In this document: positions 24,883-34,700 of the stretch, piece after piece
Position numbering within the stretch: the first letter of the stretch is position 1
Layout of the letters: each line of letters opens with the position of its first letter
Assembly: GCF_001187785.1 (NCBI RefSeq)
Contig: NZ_CP012154.1
Location: 924,501-988,500, forward strand
Origin: Wenzhouxiangella marina
GTDB lineage: Bacteria; Pseudomonadota; Gammaproteobacteria; Xanthomonadales; Wenzhouxiangellaceae
DNA length: 64,000 nt
Direction of reading: 5' to 3'
Translations under genes and position numbers: made by a program
Notes under the pieces: generated by a model
Database searches by the model: none
Told to the model about the DNA's origin: nothing
Seen by the model: the letters and a program-made list of their open reading frames with translations, nothing else

Positions 24883-26139
24883 ATGTCCCTGACGCTCGAC
24901 ACCCCGGTCAACGCGCCCACCCGATCCGCCGATCGCTACGTCGTGATGGATGCTCTGCGCGGCTTCGCGCTGCTGGGCGTCATGATGATCAATCTCTACG
25001 AGTTCGGTGGCATCGATGTGCTGATCACCGCCGAGCAACTGGCCGCCCTGCCGTCGGCAGCGCTCGACCAGCGGGTCGAGTTCTGGCTGCGACTGCTGGT
25101 CGTCGACAAGGCCAATACCCTGTTCGCCTTCCTGTTCGGACTCGGCTTCTGGATCCAGATGGAGCGGCTCGAAGCGCGCGGCGCGCCGTTCCGCTCGATC
25201 TACCTGCGACGGGCCGGCATCCTTCTGATTCTCGGCTGGATTCACCTGCTGGGCCTGTTCAGCTGGGACATCCTGCATGTCTACGGCATCACGGCCTTCC
25301 TGCTTTTCGCCTGCCGCAAGCTGCCTGACCGGACCTTGCTGTGGATAGGGATCATCCTGCTGATGTTCGCCAGGCCCCTGGTGACCTGGCTGTTCGAACT
25401 GGGCGGGCTTGCCTACGGGTCGGAAGATCCCGCGGTGACCAACGCCGGAGTGCTGTCACGCCAGGCCGCGGCCCAGTCGGGCGACTTCGTCCACTTCATG
25501 GGCCTGATGAACCGCGACTACCTCGCCTGGTTCCTGGCCGGTGGTCTGCTGGGCTGGATCTTCTACGCCCTCGGGCGCTTCTTCATGGGGGCCTGGGTCG
25601 GCCGTCGCGGCTGGATCCAGAACGCATCGGACCACCTGTCGCTTTTTCGTCGCGGCCTCTGGCCGCTGCTGCTCACCGGCCTGCTCCTGGAGCTTGTTCA
25701 CCTGTGGACGGCCGATCTGCCCGAAGGGGCATGGTTCGGACAACTGGAGTTGCTGCGCACCGTATTGCACGTCGTGGCCACACCCTTGCTCGCCGCCGGA
25801 TACATCTGCGCGATCGTGCTTCTGTTCCACAGTCCCAGGCTCCGCTGGCTGGTCAAGCCCTTCGCGCCGGTCGGCCAGATGGCGCTGAGCAACTACCTGA
25901 GCCAGAGCGTCGCGATCATCCTGATCCTGACCGCGGTGGGCCCGGGCCTCGGGCTGGCAGGGAAGGCGGCCGCCTCGACCTTCGTCCCCCTGGTGCTGGC
26001 CTTCTTCTTGCTCCAGATCGTCGTCAGCTACTTCTGGATGAAGGTCTTTGCCTTCGGCCCGGCCGAGTGGCTCTGGCGGACCTTGACCTACGGGAGTCGC
26101 CCGCGCTTCCTGCGCCGCGCACCCAGGAGTTCGGCATGA
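24883..26139 (+). CDS. DUF418 membrane protein (first of tandem pair)
   Basis: This 418-residue multi-pass protein has the family start 'RYVVMDALRGFALLGVMMIN' then 'LYEFGG'. Central features are 'FLFGLGFWIQMERLEARG' and 'YLRRAGILLILGWIHLLGLF', and the DUF418 C-terminal domain carries 'GQMALSNYLSQSVAIILIL' and 'YFWMKVFAFGPAEWLWRTLT'. DUF418 proteins (YeiB-like) are inner-membrane proteins distantly resembling acyltransferases. Their role is unproven. It overlaps the next DUF418 gene by four bases (ATGA). Confidence 0.9.
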   Translation: MSLTLDTPVNAPTRSADRYVVMDALRGFALLGVMMINLYEFGGIDVLITAEQLAALPSAALDQRVEFWLRLLVVDKANTLFAFLFGLGFWIQMERLEARGAPFRSIYLRRAGILLILGWIHLLGLFSWDILHVYGITAFLLFACRKLPDRTLLWIGIILLMFARPLVTWLFELGGLAYGSEDPAVTNAGVLSRQAAAQSGDFVHFMGLMNRDYLAWFLAGGLLGWIFYALGRFFMGAWVGRRGWIQNASDHLSLFRRGLWPLLLTGLLLELVHLWTADLPEGAWFGQLELLRTVLHVVATPLLAAGYICAIVLLFHSPRLRWLVKPFAPVGQMALSNYLSQSVAIILILTAVGPGLGLAGKAAASTFVPLVLAFFLLQIVVSYFWMKVFAFGPAEWLWRTLTYGSRPRFLRRAPRSSA

Positions 26140-27362
26140 CAGCATCTCCCGCCACCGCACCCACCTCATGCGGCGATCGTCTCGACGTCCTTGACGCGCT
26201 GCGCGGCTTCGCCTTGTTTGGCATCTTTCTCGCCAATATCCGTTTTTTCAGTGGCTGGGAATTCCTCGGCGAAGAACAGAGGGCCGAGCTGTCTCCGACG
26301 CTGCATGCCTGGGCCGACTTCCTGAACCTCGCGGTGATCGACGGCAAGTTCTACACGCTGTTTTCGTTCCTGTTCGGCCTGGGCTTCGCGCTGCAGCTGC
26401 AGCGGCTGACGGAACGAGGCGCGGCCGCGACCCGCATCTACCTGCGCCGGACCACCATCCTGTTGGTGATCGGCTTCATCCACATGTTCCTGATCTGGCT
26501 GGGCGACATCCTGCTGCCGTACGCGCTGCTCGGCTTCGTGCTGCTGGCCATTCGCAACTGGACCGATCGAAGCCTGCTGATCGCCGCCGGCATCGCATTC
26601 CTGGTGCCGATCGTCGGCTATGCGATGTTCTGGTGTCTTGGCGTCGACCAGAGTCTCGGCCTGTACAGCGTCGCCTATTCGATCATGACGCCGGGTGCGC
26701 AGAATCCGATCGTCGATCTTCAGCTCACCCACTGGGGCGATCGCTTGCAAACCTCCGTTGGCGGCGGAGTGCTCCGCATCGGCTACCTGTTCGATACCTG
26801 GCGCTGGCCGAAGCTGTTCGCGATCATGGTGCTGGGCCTGTGGGCCGGTCGGCGACTGATGCGTGGTCAACTGCTGGACGACACGCGCCTGCTGGTCGCC
26901 GTGCTGGTGGTGGGCGGAGTGTGCGGCATCGTGGCCGGTCCGATTCTCGCCGGGCTCGGCGGCATCGGCTTTCAGCGGCCGTATTCCATCGACGGCTTCT
27001 ACGCGGTCATTGCCTATACCTTTGCCGTGATTCCGCTCGGGCTGGCCTACGCGGCCGGCTTCCTGCTGCTCTGGCGAGTCGCGTCGAGCGTGCTCGAGGT
27101 CTTCGCCGCTCCGGGGCGCATGGCGTTGAGCAACTATCTCGCGCAGACCCTGATTGCGCTGACCGTGTTCTACGGCATCGGATTCGGTCAGGCCGGACAA
27201 TGGCCGATCGAACGGCTGCTGCTGTTCGTGGTGGGTGTCTATGCGGTTCAGGTCGTGGTTTCGCACTTCTGGCTCAAGGTGTTTCGCTATGGCCCGATGG
27301 AATGGTTGTGGCGTGCTCTGACCTACGGAAGCATTCCGCCACTGCGCCGAATGAAACAATGA
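26136..27362 (+). CDS. DUF418 membrane protein (second of tandem pair)
   Basis: This 408-residue paralogue of the preceding gene has the same landmarks: 'RLDVLDALRGFALFGIFLAN', 'LFGLGFALQLQRLTERGAAA', 'GRMALSNYLAQTLIALTVFY' and 'HFWLKVFRYGPMEWLWRALT'. AGGAG sits just before its ATG inside the upstream coding end. Tandem, coupled, diverged copies suggest a heteromeric membrane complex or two substrates. A small lumazine-binding-like gene follows within 30 bp and may belong to the same unit. Confidence 0.9.
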   Translation: MTASPATAPTSCGDRLDVLDALRGFALFGIFLANIRFFSGWEFLGEEQRAELSPTLHAWADFLNLAVIDGKFYTLFSFLFGLGFALQLQRLTERGAAATRIYLRRTTILLVIGFIHMFLIWLGDILLPYALLGFVLLAIRNWTDRSLLIAAGIAFLVPIVGYAMFWCLGVDQSLGLYSVAYSIMTPGAQNPIVDLQLTHWGDRLQTSVGGGVLRIGYLFDTWRWPKLFAIMVLGLWAGRRLMRGQLLDDTRLLVAVLVVGGVCGIVAGPILAGLGGIGFQRPYSIDGFYAVIAYTFAVIPLGLAYAAGFLLLWRVASSVLEVFAAPGRMALSNYLAQTLIALTVFYGIGFGQAGQWPIERLLLFVVGVYAVQVVVSHFWLKVFRYGPMEWLWRALTYGSIPPLRRMKQ

Positions 27363-27392
27363 TCCGAGCCTTTCTTCACGGAGTTCCAGAGA

Positions 27393-27767
27393 ATGAACGA
27401 CACTATGCAGAATGACGATCAAAAGGCCATCGAGGCCTTGATGGCCACCTATGTCGAAGGAGGCCGCACAGGCCGCAGTGATCTGCTCCGTCCCGTGTTC
27501 CACGACCTGGCCACGATCTGCGGCTACGTCGGGCCTGACCTGTTCGCCGGTCCGATCGAGATGTTCTACGACTGGCATGCCGACAACGGCCCGGCCGCCG
27601 AGCTTGTGGTCGGAGATCTACGGATCGATGTCGAAGGCAGTGCGGCATCGGTCCGCTTCGAGCTCGACAACTGGACCGGCCATCGATTCACCGACTTCTT
27701 TACCCTGGTCAGGATCGATGGGCGGTGGCAGATCATGAGCAAGGTCTTCTTCCTTCATCCGGAGTAG
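27393..27767 (+). CDS. NTF2-like (putative lumazine-binding) protein
   Basis: This 124-residue protein resembles the 'putative lumazine-binding' NTF2-like family: 'AIEALMATYVEGGRTGRSDL', 'PVFHDLATICGY' and 'FTDFFTLVRIDGRWQIMSKV' closing with 'FFLHPE'. The pocket ligand is unknown. It lies 30 bp after the second DUF418 gene, in the same direction. A cupin-like remnant follows in the same frame right after its stop codon. Confidence 0.8.
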   Translation: MNDTMQNDDQKAIEALMATYVEGGRTGRSDLLRPVFHDLATICGYVGPDLFAGPIEMFYDWHADNGPAAELVVGDLRIDVEGSAASVRFELDNWTGHRFTDFFTLVRIDGRWQIMSKVFFLHPE

Positions 27768-27899
27768 CTGGATGAGTTCACCATCCTGGAGGATACTGTC
27801 GCCGTCGATGTCCTTTCGTCCGCACGCCAGGACCTGATCGACGCCGCTGCACGAGCGAAGGAGCAGCCATGGCCGGGGACAGGGAATGGCCGCGGTTGA
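27768..27899 (+). pseudogene. Remnant of a cupin-domain gene (C-terminal end)
   Basis: The plus-strand reading directly after the stop of the previous gene, in the same frame, is 'LDEFTILEDTVAVDVLSSAR' then 'QDLIDAAARAKEQ', ending in TGA at 27897-27899. 'LEDT..(L/V)DVFSPPRQD' is the usual last strand of small cupins, so this is probably the stranded 3' end of a deleted cupin gene. No start codon or upstream cupin sequence remains. Confidence 0.45.
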
Positions 27900-27965
27900 T
27901 CAGCAGCAGTGAGCGCCCTGCGTCGAACTGATACGGTATGGCTACAGGCAACGGGAGAGTGGCGG

Positions 27966-28754
27966 ATGATTCTGCGTCGCATCATGGAACACTTCAAGGA
28001 TCAGAACTGGACAGCCGTCGCCCTTGATTTCTGCATTGTCGTAGTCGGGGTGTTCATCGGCATCCAGGTCGCGAACTGGAACGAGGCGCGAACGAAGCAG
28101 ATCGATGCCGCAGCGGCGCGCGAGCGATTGGTCTCCGATTTGCGCGCGGATCTCGATGCCTATGCGGTTCGTTGGCATTGGTACGAAGAAGTGTTTGACG
28201 CCGCATGGCGCGTGGACGACGTGCTCCGGGCCGAAGAGCCGCAAGAGGTCCATGCGATGTGGCAGTTCGTGCGCGATGCATGGATCGCTGGTGGCGAATG
28301 GCCGTTTGCACCCTCGGCGCAGATCTACAAGGAGCTCCAGAACGCTGGCGATCTGGACCTGATCGCCAGCGGAGCGATGCAGCGCCGATTGCGTGACTAC
28401 TACGAAGATTCCGCACGGGAAATCGAGATCGCGTTGACGTTCAAGTCCAGCTATGTCGACTTGACACACCAATTGATCCGCGGCCGTATCGGGATTGCAA
28501 TGAGCGACTGCCTGTCCGCTGCCAGTCTCGAGCCGAGCCAGCCAGGCACCAGCCCCGATCTTTTCTACCAGGATTGCCCGCCGCCAGACAACCTCGCCCT
28601 GATCGCCGATTCGTCCAGCAGCCTCTACCGATCCGATGCCCTCCGAGGCGCGCTGAATGCGCGTCTGAACAGGCTATCAGGGCTGCGGTCGCTGCTCGGG
28701 TATCTTGATCGCCAGGCCGCTTCATTGGTTTCCGATCTGGAAGCGGCACCTTGA
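27966..28754 (+). CDS. DUF6090-like single-pass membrane protein (distant copy)
   Basis: This 262-residue protein has the head and helix 'MILRRIMEHFKDQNWTAVAL' and 'DFCIVVVGVFIGIQVANWNE', almost identical in pattern to the gene at 20575. The helical periplasmic part has diverged strongly. It is preceded by the cupin remnant and followed by the LRR gene. Strong conservation of the first ~40 residues suggests that the head and membrane helix make the key contact. Function is unknown. Confidence 0.75.
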   Translation: MILRRIMEHFKDQNWTAVALDFCIVVVGVFIGIQVANWNEARTKQIDAAAARERLVSDLRADLDAYAVRWHWYEEVFDAAWRVDDVLRAEEPQEVHAMWQFVRDAWIAGGEWPFAPSAQIYKELQNAGDLDLIASGAMQRRLRDYYEDSAREIEIALTFKSSYVDLTHQLIRGRIGIAMSDCLSAASLEPSQPGTSPDLFYQDCPPPDNLALIADSSSSLYRSDALRGALNARLNRLSGLRSLLGYLDRQAASLVSDLEAAP

Positions 28755-28898
28755 TCCTGTCCGGTGTGCCCGTCGCGCCGAGTCGAGCGACCTTCGTCGA
28801 ACTTCAGTCGACAGGTCGTCGGCCGAGGTAGTGAACCATTCCAGGCCTTGACTGCGCTTGATCAGGGAACAGCGTGGTCACCCCAAGAATGGAGTTGC

Positions 28899-30845
28899 AT
28901 GATGTCGGGTCTGAAACAGATTGCACCTTGCTTTCCGTCGAGAGAGATCAGGGCGTCGATGCTCGGTCTGGTCTGCTGGCTTCTCGCCGCACTGCCGGGA
29001 GTTGGCCAGGCGCAGATCCCGGCCAACGAGCGCCAGGCCTTGCTCGATCTCTATGCGCAGACCAACGGACCCGACTGGATTGAGGATTCGGGCTGGGGCG
29101 GTCCGCCGGGCAGCGAATGCGGCTGGTTCGGCGTCACCTGCCTGAATGGACAGGTGGGCGATCTTCGGCTGGCGGCCAACGGTCTGAGCGGCAGCCTGCC
29201 GGTCAGCATCGGTGATCTCGATGGCCTGCTTTTCCTCTGGTTGTCCTTCAACGATCTCGGCGGGCCCTTGCCGAGCAGTCTGGGTAATCTCGCACGATTG
29301 CAGTATCTCTATCTCGACGGCAACGCCTTCTCCGGCGGCATTCCGGCGTCGCTGGGTCAACTCGGAGCGCTGCAGTGGCTTCTGCTGCACGACAACCAGC
29401 TCAGTGGTCCGATCCCGTCGGGCCTGGGCAGCCTTTCCGAACTGCGAGTGCTCAGGCTCTACGACAATCAGCTCAGCGGATCCCTGCCGCCGGGCCTCGC
29501 CTCGCTGACCTCGATCGAGGAAATCGACCTGAGCGGCAACGCGCTGACCGGGGCACTTCCTTCGTCCTTGCCGGGTTGGGGCCAGCTCCGCCTTCTCGAC
29601 CTCAGCGACAACGCATTGACCGGGCCGCTGCCGGCAGCCATTGCCGAACTCGTCCGGCTGGAACGGCTTGCGATTCAGCGCAATCAGCTGAAGGGGCCGT
29701 TGCCGGAGGGTCTCGGCGGGCTGGCAGCATTGCGAGAGCTTTATCTGGATGGCAATCTCATCGGTGGCGGGTTGCCCGCCGAGATCGTCGAGTTGAGTCA
29801 GCTCGAAATCCTTTCCCTGGGTGATAATCCGCTCGGTGGGGAACTGCCTTCCACCATCGGTCAGATGTCGGCCCTGCGGGAGATCTACCTCGGAGACGCC
29901 GAGCTGGCCGGGTCGATCCCATCGAGCCTCGGGCAGCTCGACGAGCTCGAGCGCCTGTACCTGTTTTCCAATCAGCTCGAAGGTCCGCTGCCCGCCGCCT
30001 TCAATCAACTTTCCGGTCTGGTGGAAATCAACCTGGCGGGCAATCAGCTCAGCGGTGCCCTGCCCGGTGGGCTGAGCGGGCTGGTGCAACTCGAGCGACT
30101 CTGGCTGGAGGGCAATCGCTTCAGCGGACCGTTTCCCGCAGCCGTGGCGGAATTTCAGGCCTTGAGCAGCCTGCGTCTGCAGTTCAACTGTTTCAGTGGC
30201 CCGCTGCCCGACGGGCCGGGTCAGTGGGCCGCACTGGTCGAACTGGATGTTCGCGTCAATTGCCTGACAGGCGAACTGCCGACCGGTCTGGGCGAGGCGG
30301 CCTCGCTGGAGACGCTCCGTTTGAGTGCGAATGACTTCAGCGGTTCGATTCCGAGCGAGTGGCTGGCCCTCGACTCGATCATCGCTCTGGACCTCTACGA
30401 TAATCGTCTCGACACCGATGATCCGACCTTGATCGCCTGGCTGGATGCGCTGAATCCGAGCTGGGCGCGCTGGCAGACACGGCCGCCCGAAGATCTTTCG
30501 GTGGCTGCCGTCGATGCCACGAGCGTCACGCTGAGCTGGACGCCGATCGATTATCCGCTGCAGCAGGCCGGGTACTATCACGTCAGCGCGGAGTCCGACC
30601 CGTCGCTGTTCGCCGACCGATTCGAATCGGCCTTACCGGTCCCGCCCTTGGACGCATCCTTTCAGGCGGCGAGCACGGACTATTCAGCGAGCGCCTTGTC
30701 CCTGGTCGATCTGGTCCCGGACACGGTCTATCGGGTCGTGGTTCGATCGATCACCCCGGCGCGAGTCGATCCGGTCTTCCCGCAGCAGAATACCCTGATC
30801 AGCCGTCCGACGGCCGTGCTGCAATTCACCACGCCCGCACAATGA
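28899..30845 (+). CDS. Secreted leucine-rich-repeat protein with Fn3-like end and internal F-A-D-R-F-E
   Basis: This 648-residue protein has a signal peptide ending near residue 38. A cap 'ALLDLYAQTNGPDWIEDSGW' of the plant-type LRR N-terminal kind is followed by about 19 LRRs of ~24 residues with 'LxxLxLxxNxLSGxLPxxL'. After the repeats an Fn3-like unit ('LSVAAVDATSVTLSWTPIDY') contains 'SDPSLFADRFESALP', the motif found at the C-terminus of the other exported proteins, but here 71 residues before the end. Ligand is unknown and surface display is likely. ATG 28899 is chosen for its upstream GGAG. Confidence 0.8.
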   Translation: MMSGLKQIAPCFPSREIRASMLGLVCWLLAALPGVGQAQIPANERQALLDLYAQTNGPDWIEDSGWGGPPGSECGWFGVTCLNGQVGDLRLAANGLSGSLPVSIGDLDGLLFLWLSFNDLGGPLPSSLGNLARLQYLYLDGNAFSGGIPASLGQLGALQWLLLHDNQLSGPIPSGLGSLSELRVLRLYDNQLSGSLPPGLASLTSIEEIDLSGNALTGALPSSLPGWGQLRLLDLSDNALTGPLPAAIAELVRLERLAIQRNQLKGPLPEGLGGLAALRELYLDGNLIGGGLPAEIVELSQLEILSLGDNPLGGELPSTIGQMSALREIYLGDAELAGSIPSSLGQLDELERLYLFSNQLEGPLPAAFNQLSGLVEINLAGNQLSGALPGGLSGLVQLERLWLEGNRFSGPFPAAVAEFQALSSLRLQFNCFSGPLPDGPGQWAALVELDVRVNCLTGELPTGLGEAASLETLRLSANDFSGSIPSEWLALDSIIALDLYDNRLDTDDPTLIAWLDALNPSWARWQTRPPEDLSVAAVDATSVTLSWTPIDYPLQQAGYYHVSAESDPSLFADRFESALPVPPLDASFQAASTDYSASALSLVDLVPDTVYRVVVRSITPARVDPVFPQQNTLISRPTAVLQFTTPAQ

Positions 30846-30875
30846 AAAAGGGCCGACACCTCGCGGCGCCGGCCC
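30845..30875 (-). terminator. Rho-independent terminator for carbonic anhydrase gene
   Basis: On the minus strand GGGCCG, a 14-base loop, then CGGCCC is followed directly by TTTTT. It lies about 57 bases beyond the carbonic anhydrase stop and overlaps the stop codon of the converging LRR gene. Confidence 0.5.
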
Positions 30876-30932
30876 GGGCCCTCGTTCGAGCCGGGCGTCC
30901 ATCGCCAGGGCTCGAAGCAACAGCAGGCTCGA

Positions 30933-31631
30933 TTACAGGAAGCGGACTTCCCCTGTGGCGAGATCGTGAATGGCGCCGACGACCTTGACCTGACCCTGTT
31001 CGACCAGGCCGCGGATCACGTCGCTGCGACGCAGCAGTTCGTTGACCTGCATGCGGACGTTGGTTTCGGCGACGCGGTTGACGAACTCGGCGTTGGCCGA
31101 GCTGCGGTCCGTGCCGACCGGCGTGCTCACGGCGTCGATCGCCGGTTCGATTTCATCCAGCAGCGCGGTCAGGTTGCCGACCTCGACGCCGTCGCAGGCG
31201 CCCATGACCGCGCCGCAGGCAGTGTGGCCCATGACCACGATCAGCTTGGAGCCGGCGGCGGCGGTGGCGAACTCGAAGCTGCCGAGCAGGTTCGTGTCCA
31301 CCACATTGCCGGCCACGCGGCCAACGAAGATGTCACCCACGCCCTGGTCGAAGACGACTTCGGGGGCCGAGCGCGAATCGAGGCAGCTCAGCACCACGGC
31401 AAAGGGATACTGACCCCCGGCCGTCTCGCGCTGCTGCTCGATCAGGTCGCGCTCGATCGACTCACCGGCGACGAAGCGGGCGTTGCCGTCGATGAGCAAC
31501 TGCAGGGCTTCGTCCGGCGTCAGCGCGCTCTGCGAGGCCTGGTCGAAAGTCCGATAATCATCGTCTGCAACAGCGAACGGCGCGACGGCAAGCACGGCGA
31601 CGGCCATCAGGCCAGCAAGGCGATTCTTCAT
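30933..31631 (-). CDS. Exported beta-class carbonic anhydrase
   Basis: This 232-residue enzyme interconverts CO2 and bicarbonate. Zinc ligands and the Asp-Arg dyad are present: 'CLDSR' (C83, D85, R87) and 'GHTACG' (H136, C139). A clear signal peptide ('LMAVAVLAVAPFAVA', cleavage near residue 22) makes it periplasmic, whereas most beta-class enzymes are cytoplasmic. The start is ATG 31631. It stands alone, with a terminator behind it. Confidence 0.92.
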   Translation of the reverse strand: MKNRLAGLMAVAVLAVAPFAVADDDYRTFDQASQSALTPDEALQLLIDGNARFVAGESIERDLIEQQRETAGGQYPFAVVLSCLDSRSAPEVVFDQGVGDIFVGRVAGNVVDTNLLGSFEFATAAAGSKLIVVMGHTACGAVMGACDGVEVGNLTALLDEIEPAIDAVSTPVGTDRSSANAEFVNRVAETNVRMQVNELLRRSDVIRGLVEQGQVKVVGAIHDLATGEVRFL

Positions 31632-31781
31632 TTGAGTGTTCCTCTTTGACGTGGGTGAATGCTATTCAGGACCTTACTGGTCCAGAATAGAATCACGGAT
31701 GTGAAGGTGCGGTCGATGACGCGTTTGGTGCCGCCAGCCTGACATGCTGCCGGACTGGCAAGGCCGCAATCTTTCCGCGCC

Positions 31782-34700
31782 TTACGATGCCGGCAATTCG
31801 GCGGCCGTGTCGGACGCCGAGTTGCTCTGCTCGCTAATCGGCGCAGGGCTTCGACTGACAGCCAATGTCTCCAGCCTGCGTCGCGCCCGCTCCATCAGGG
31901 TCACGAAGCCCTGCTCGGCGGCTGCGGATTCGACCCAGGACAGGCGCTCTCGAGCCAGCTCCGGTGGCGAGATCCGGCTCCTCAGCAGGCCCATCCGGAG
32001 CGTTTGCTCCGCATCCGGCGAGTCTGCCAGTCGTTCGTCGGCCTGGGCCAGAATGCCGGCGGCTTCGTCTCCTCTGGCCTGCTCGATCAGGGCCTCGGCC
32101 AGCAGCATCAGCGCATCGATTTCTCGATTGATCATGCGGATTTCACGGAAGGCGAAAGCCAGATCGCGCCCGGTCTGCTCGGCGTTGATGGTCTCGCCCA
32201 TCGCCAGCTCGGCACGGGCGACGTGCATGCGCGTGACCAGCATGTGGTTGGCCGCCCCGATCGATTCCATCAGGGCGTGCGCCCGAGTGAATTCCCCGTG
32301 TGCCGTGTCCGGATCGCCCAGGACAAGCGCGCGCTCTCCGCGGACGATGTGCATCACCGCCAGTTCGGCCGGATCTTCGATGTCGAGTTCTTCGATGCGA
32401 GCCAGCAGGCGATCGAGCTCGTCGAACTCCCCCATGCTGACCAGCATCGCGCCCTCGGTGGTCAGGGCCCGGGTCTGCATCAGCACGGCGCCTTGACTGG
32501 CGAAGGCATCGCCGGCCTGACGAATACGCTCGATGGCCGCTTCAAGCGCCCCCTGGCGCCGGTGGATCAGGGCGAGGTTGTAGGACACGCGGGCGATGTC
32601 GGTCTGGGCACCGAGCTGCTCGAAGATGGCCAGGGATTGTTCAGCCAGGGTGATCGAGGTGGTCATGTCGCGACGATCGCCGGCGATGGCGGCCAGGTTG
32701 CCCAGGGCCATGGCTTCACCACGGCGGTCACCGGCGTCCTGGAAGGCCTCGAGGGCGCGCTGGAAGATCGGTTCGGCATCGGGCAGGCGTCCGGCCCGAG
32801 CGATCAGGGTGGCGTGATTGATCAGCGCCGCGCCTTCACCCTGGCGGTCGTTCAGGGCGCGGAAGCTGCGGGCGGCAGCTTCCAGACGCGCAATGGCTTC
32901 GTCGGCGCGATTGGCGCGCATGAGCGTGGTGCCGAACTGTACGTTGGCGTGCGCCGTTCGCCGCGGGTCGGCCACCGCATCGAAGCGTTCGAGGGCCTGC
33001 TCCAGCGCGAGAATCGATTCCTCGATGCGACCGGAGCGCTCGAGAATCGCGCCGCGCAGCATCGCGGCTTCGGCCAGGCCCGTCGGATGGGGCACTTCGG
33101 CAAAGCGCGCTTCAGCCCGTTCGACCGAGGCCAGGGCCGGCGCGAGATCGCCTTGCAGGAACTCCAGGCGGGCAAGCTCCAGCCGGGCGCGGGCCTGTTC
33201 TCCCGCCACCAGGCGCTCGTCGTCGACCAGCGCTTCGAGGCGGGTTCTGGCCTCATGCCACTCGCCGAGCTCGATCAAGGCCTCGCTTTCACTCAGCTCG
33301 GCTGCGGCCATGAGGCTCGTCGCGCCCTCGGCTTCAGCCATCTGTCGCGCCTGCCGAGCCTGTTCGAGCTGCGGCTCGGCAAGTTTCTGCAGGCTCGATA
33401 GCTCGGCTTCGAGCAGCGCGAGCCGGGCGTCATCCGGCTGCTTGAGGCGCAGCGAGTCCAGCGCCGTGGCCGCGTCCTGGAAGCGCCCGGCCTGGCCGAG
33501 CGCTCGGACCAGCTGGCGACTGCTCTCGGATTCGGGAAAGAACTGGTTGAGTGCCTGGAGCCGCTCGGCGGCGCGCTGCCAGTCGAAGGCGAGCATGGCC
33601 GCCATGGCTTCGATATCCAGGCGATCCCGACGTGGCCAGAACTCGGTGGCCGACATGGCCTGCAGGCTGAACTCGCGAGCGCTGGCCAGGTCGCCCCGGG
33701 CCGCGTGAACCTGCGCGGCCAGCAGATCAAGGCGAGGATTGTCCGGCTCCTGTCGGCGAGCGCGCTCGAGTGCGCTCAGGGCCACCTCCGGTCGGCGGTC
33801 GCCGAGCGCCTGCAGCGCGGCAAAGTAGGCCTGCTGACTGCCGGCTCGGCGCGGCAGTCGGGCTCGAATCGCCGCGCTATCGGCCTCCGGGGGTGCGCTG
33901 AAGCCCAGCCGGTCCCGGATGGCGGTCGCCATGTCGATGCTGACCGAGGCGATGTCCCACTCGTCGGGCCGGGATTCCAGACTGGTGACGATTTCCCGCG
34001 AGCCCGGGCGCCGCAGGCTGGCCAGCCAGCGGGGGCCTTCGACGCCGGCCATCAGGTACTGGCCCTCGATGACGTAGTCGACGCCGGTCAGGATGCTGGA
34101 TTCCTGGTCGGCCCGGGCATCGACGGACAGGACGCGAAAGCCGCCCAGCTCGACAAGCGCGTGGCCCAGGTAGGTCTCCAGCGCCGGACCCAGCCAGTTC
34201 ATGTCCGGATCGTCGCTGGCATTGACCATCTGGGCCACGGCCAGAGTGGGCAGGCGGTCCGATCGCGACTCCGACGGCTCGTTCGGGGCGAAGACGACGA
34301 AGGCGATGACGAGCACCACCAGCGCCAGCAGCGCGGCGGTCCAGGGCCAGCGCCTTCTGTCGGGGGAGGTGCTGCGGGCGGGCGGCAGCCCCGACACCAC
34401 GCGCTCTCCGATCACCTGCGCCGGATCGTCGGGCAGGGGCCGGACTTCGGCGATGAACTGGTAGCCCAGGCGCGGGCGGGTCGCGATCAGATGCGGGTCG
34501 CTGCTCGAATCGCCCAGCGCCTTTCGCAGCTCCTTGATGGTCTGCGCAACGGAGCTGACCGAGGTGGCCTGATGGCCCCAGACCGCGTCGAGTAGCTCAT
34601 CACGGCTGACCACCTTCGGTGCCTGCTCGATCAGATAGCTGAGCACGGAAAAGGTCAGCGGTCGCATGCTGACCGGCCCGTCCGGCCCGATGACCTGCAT

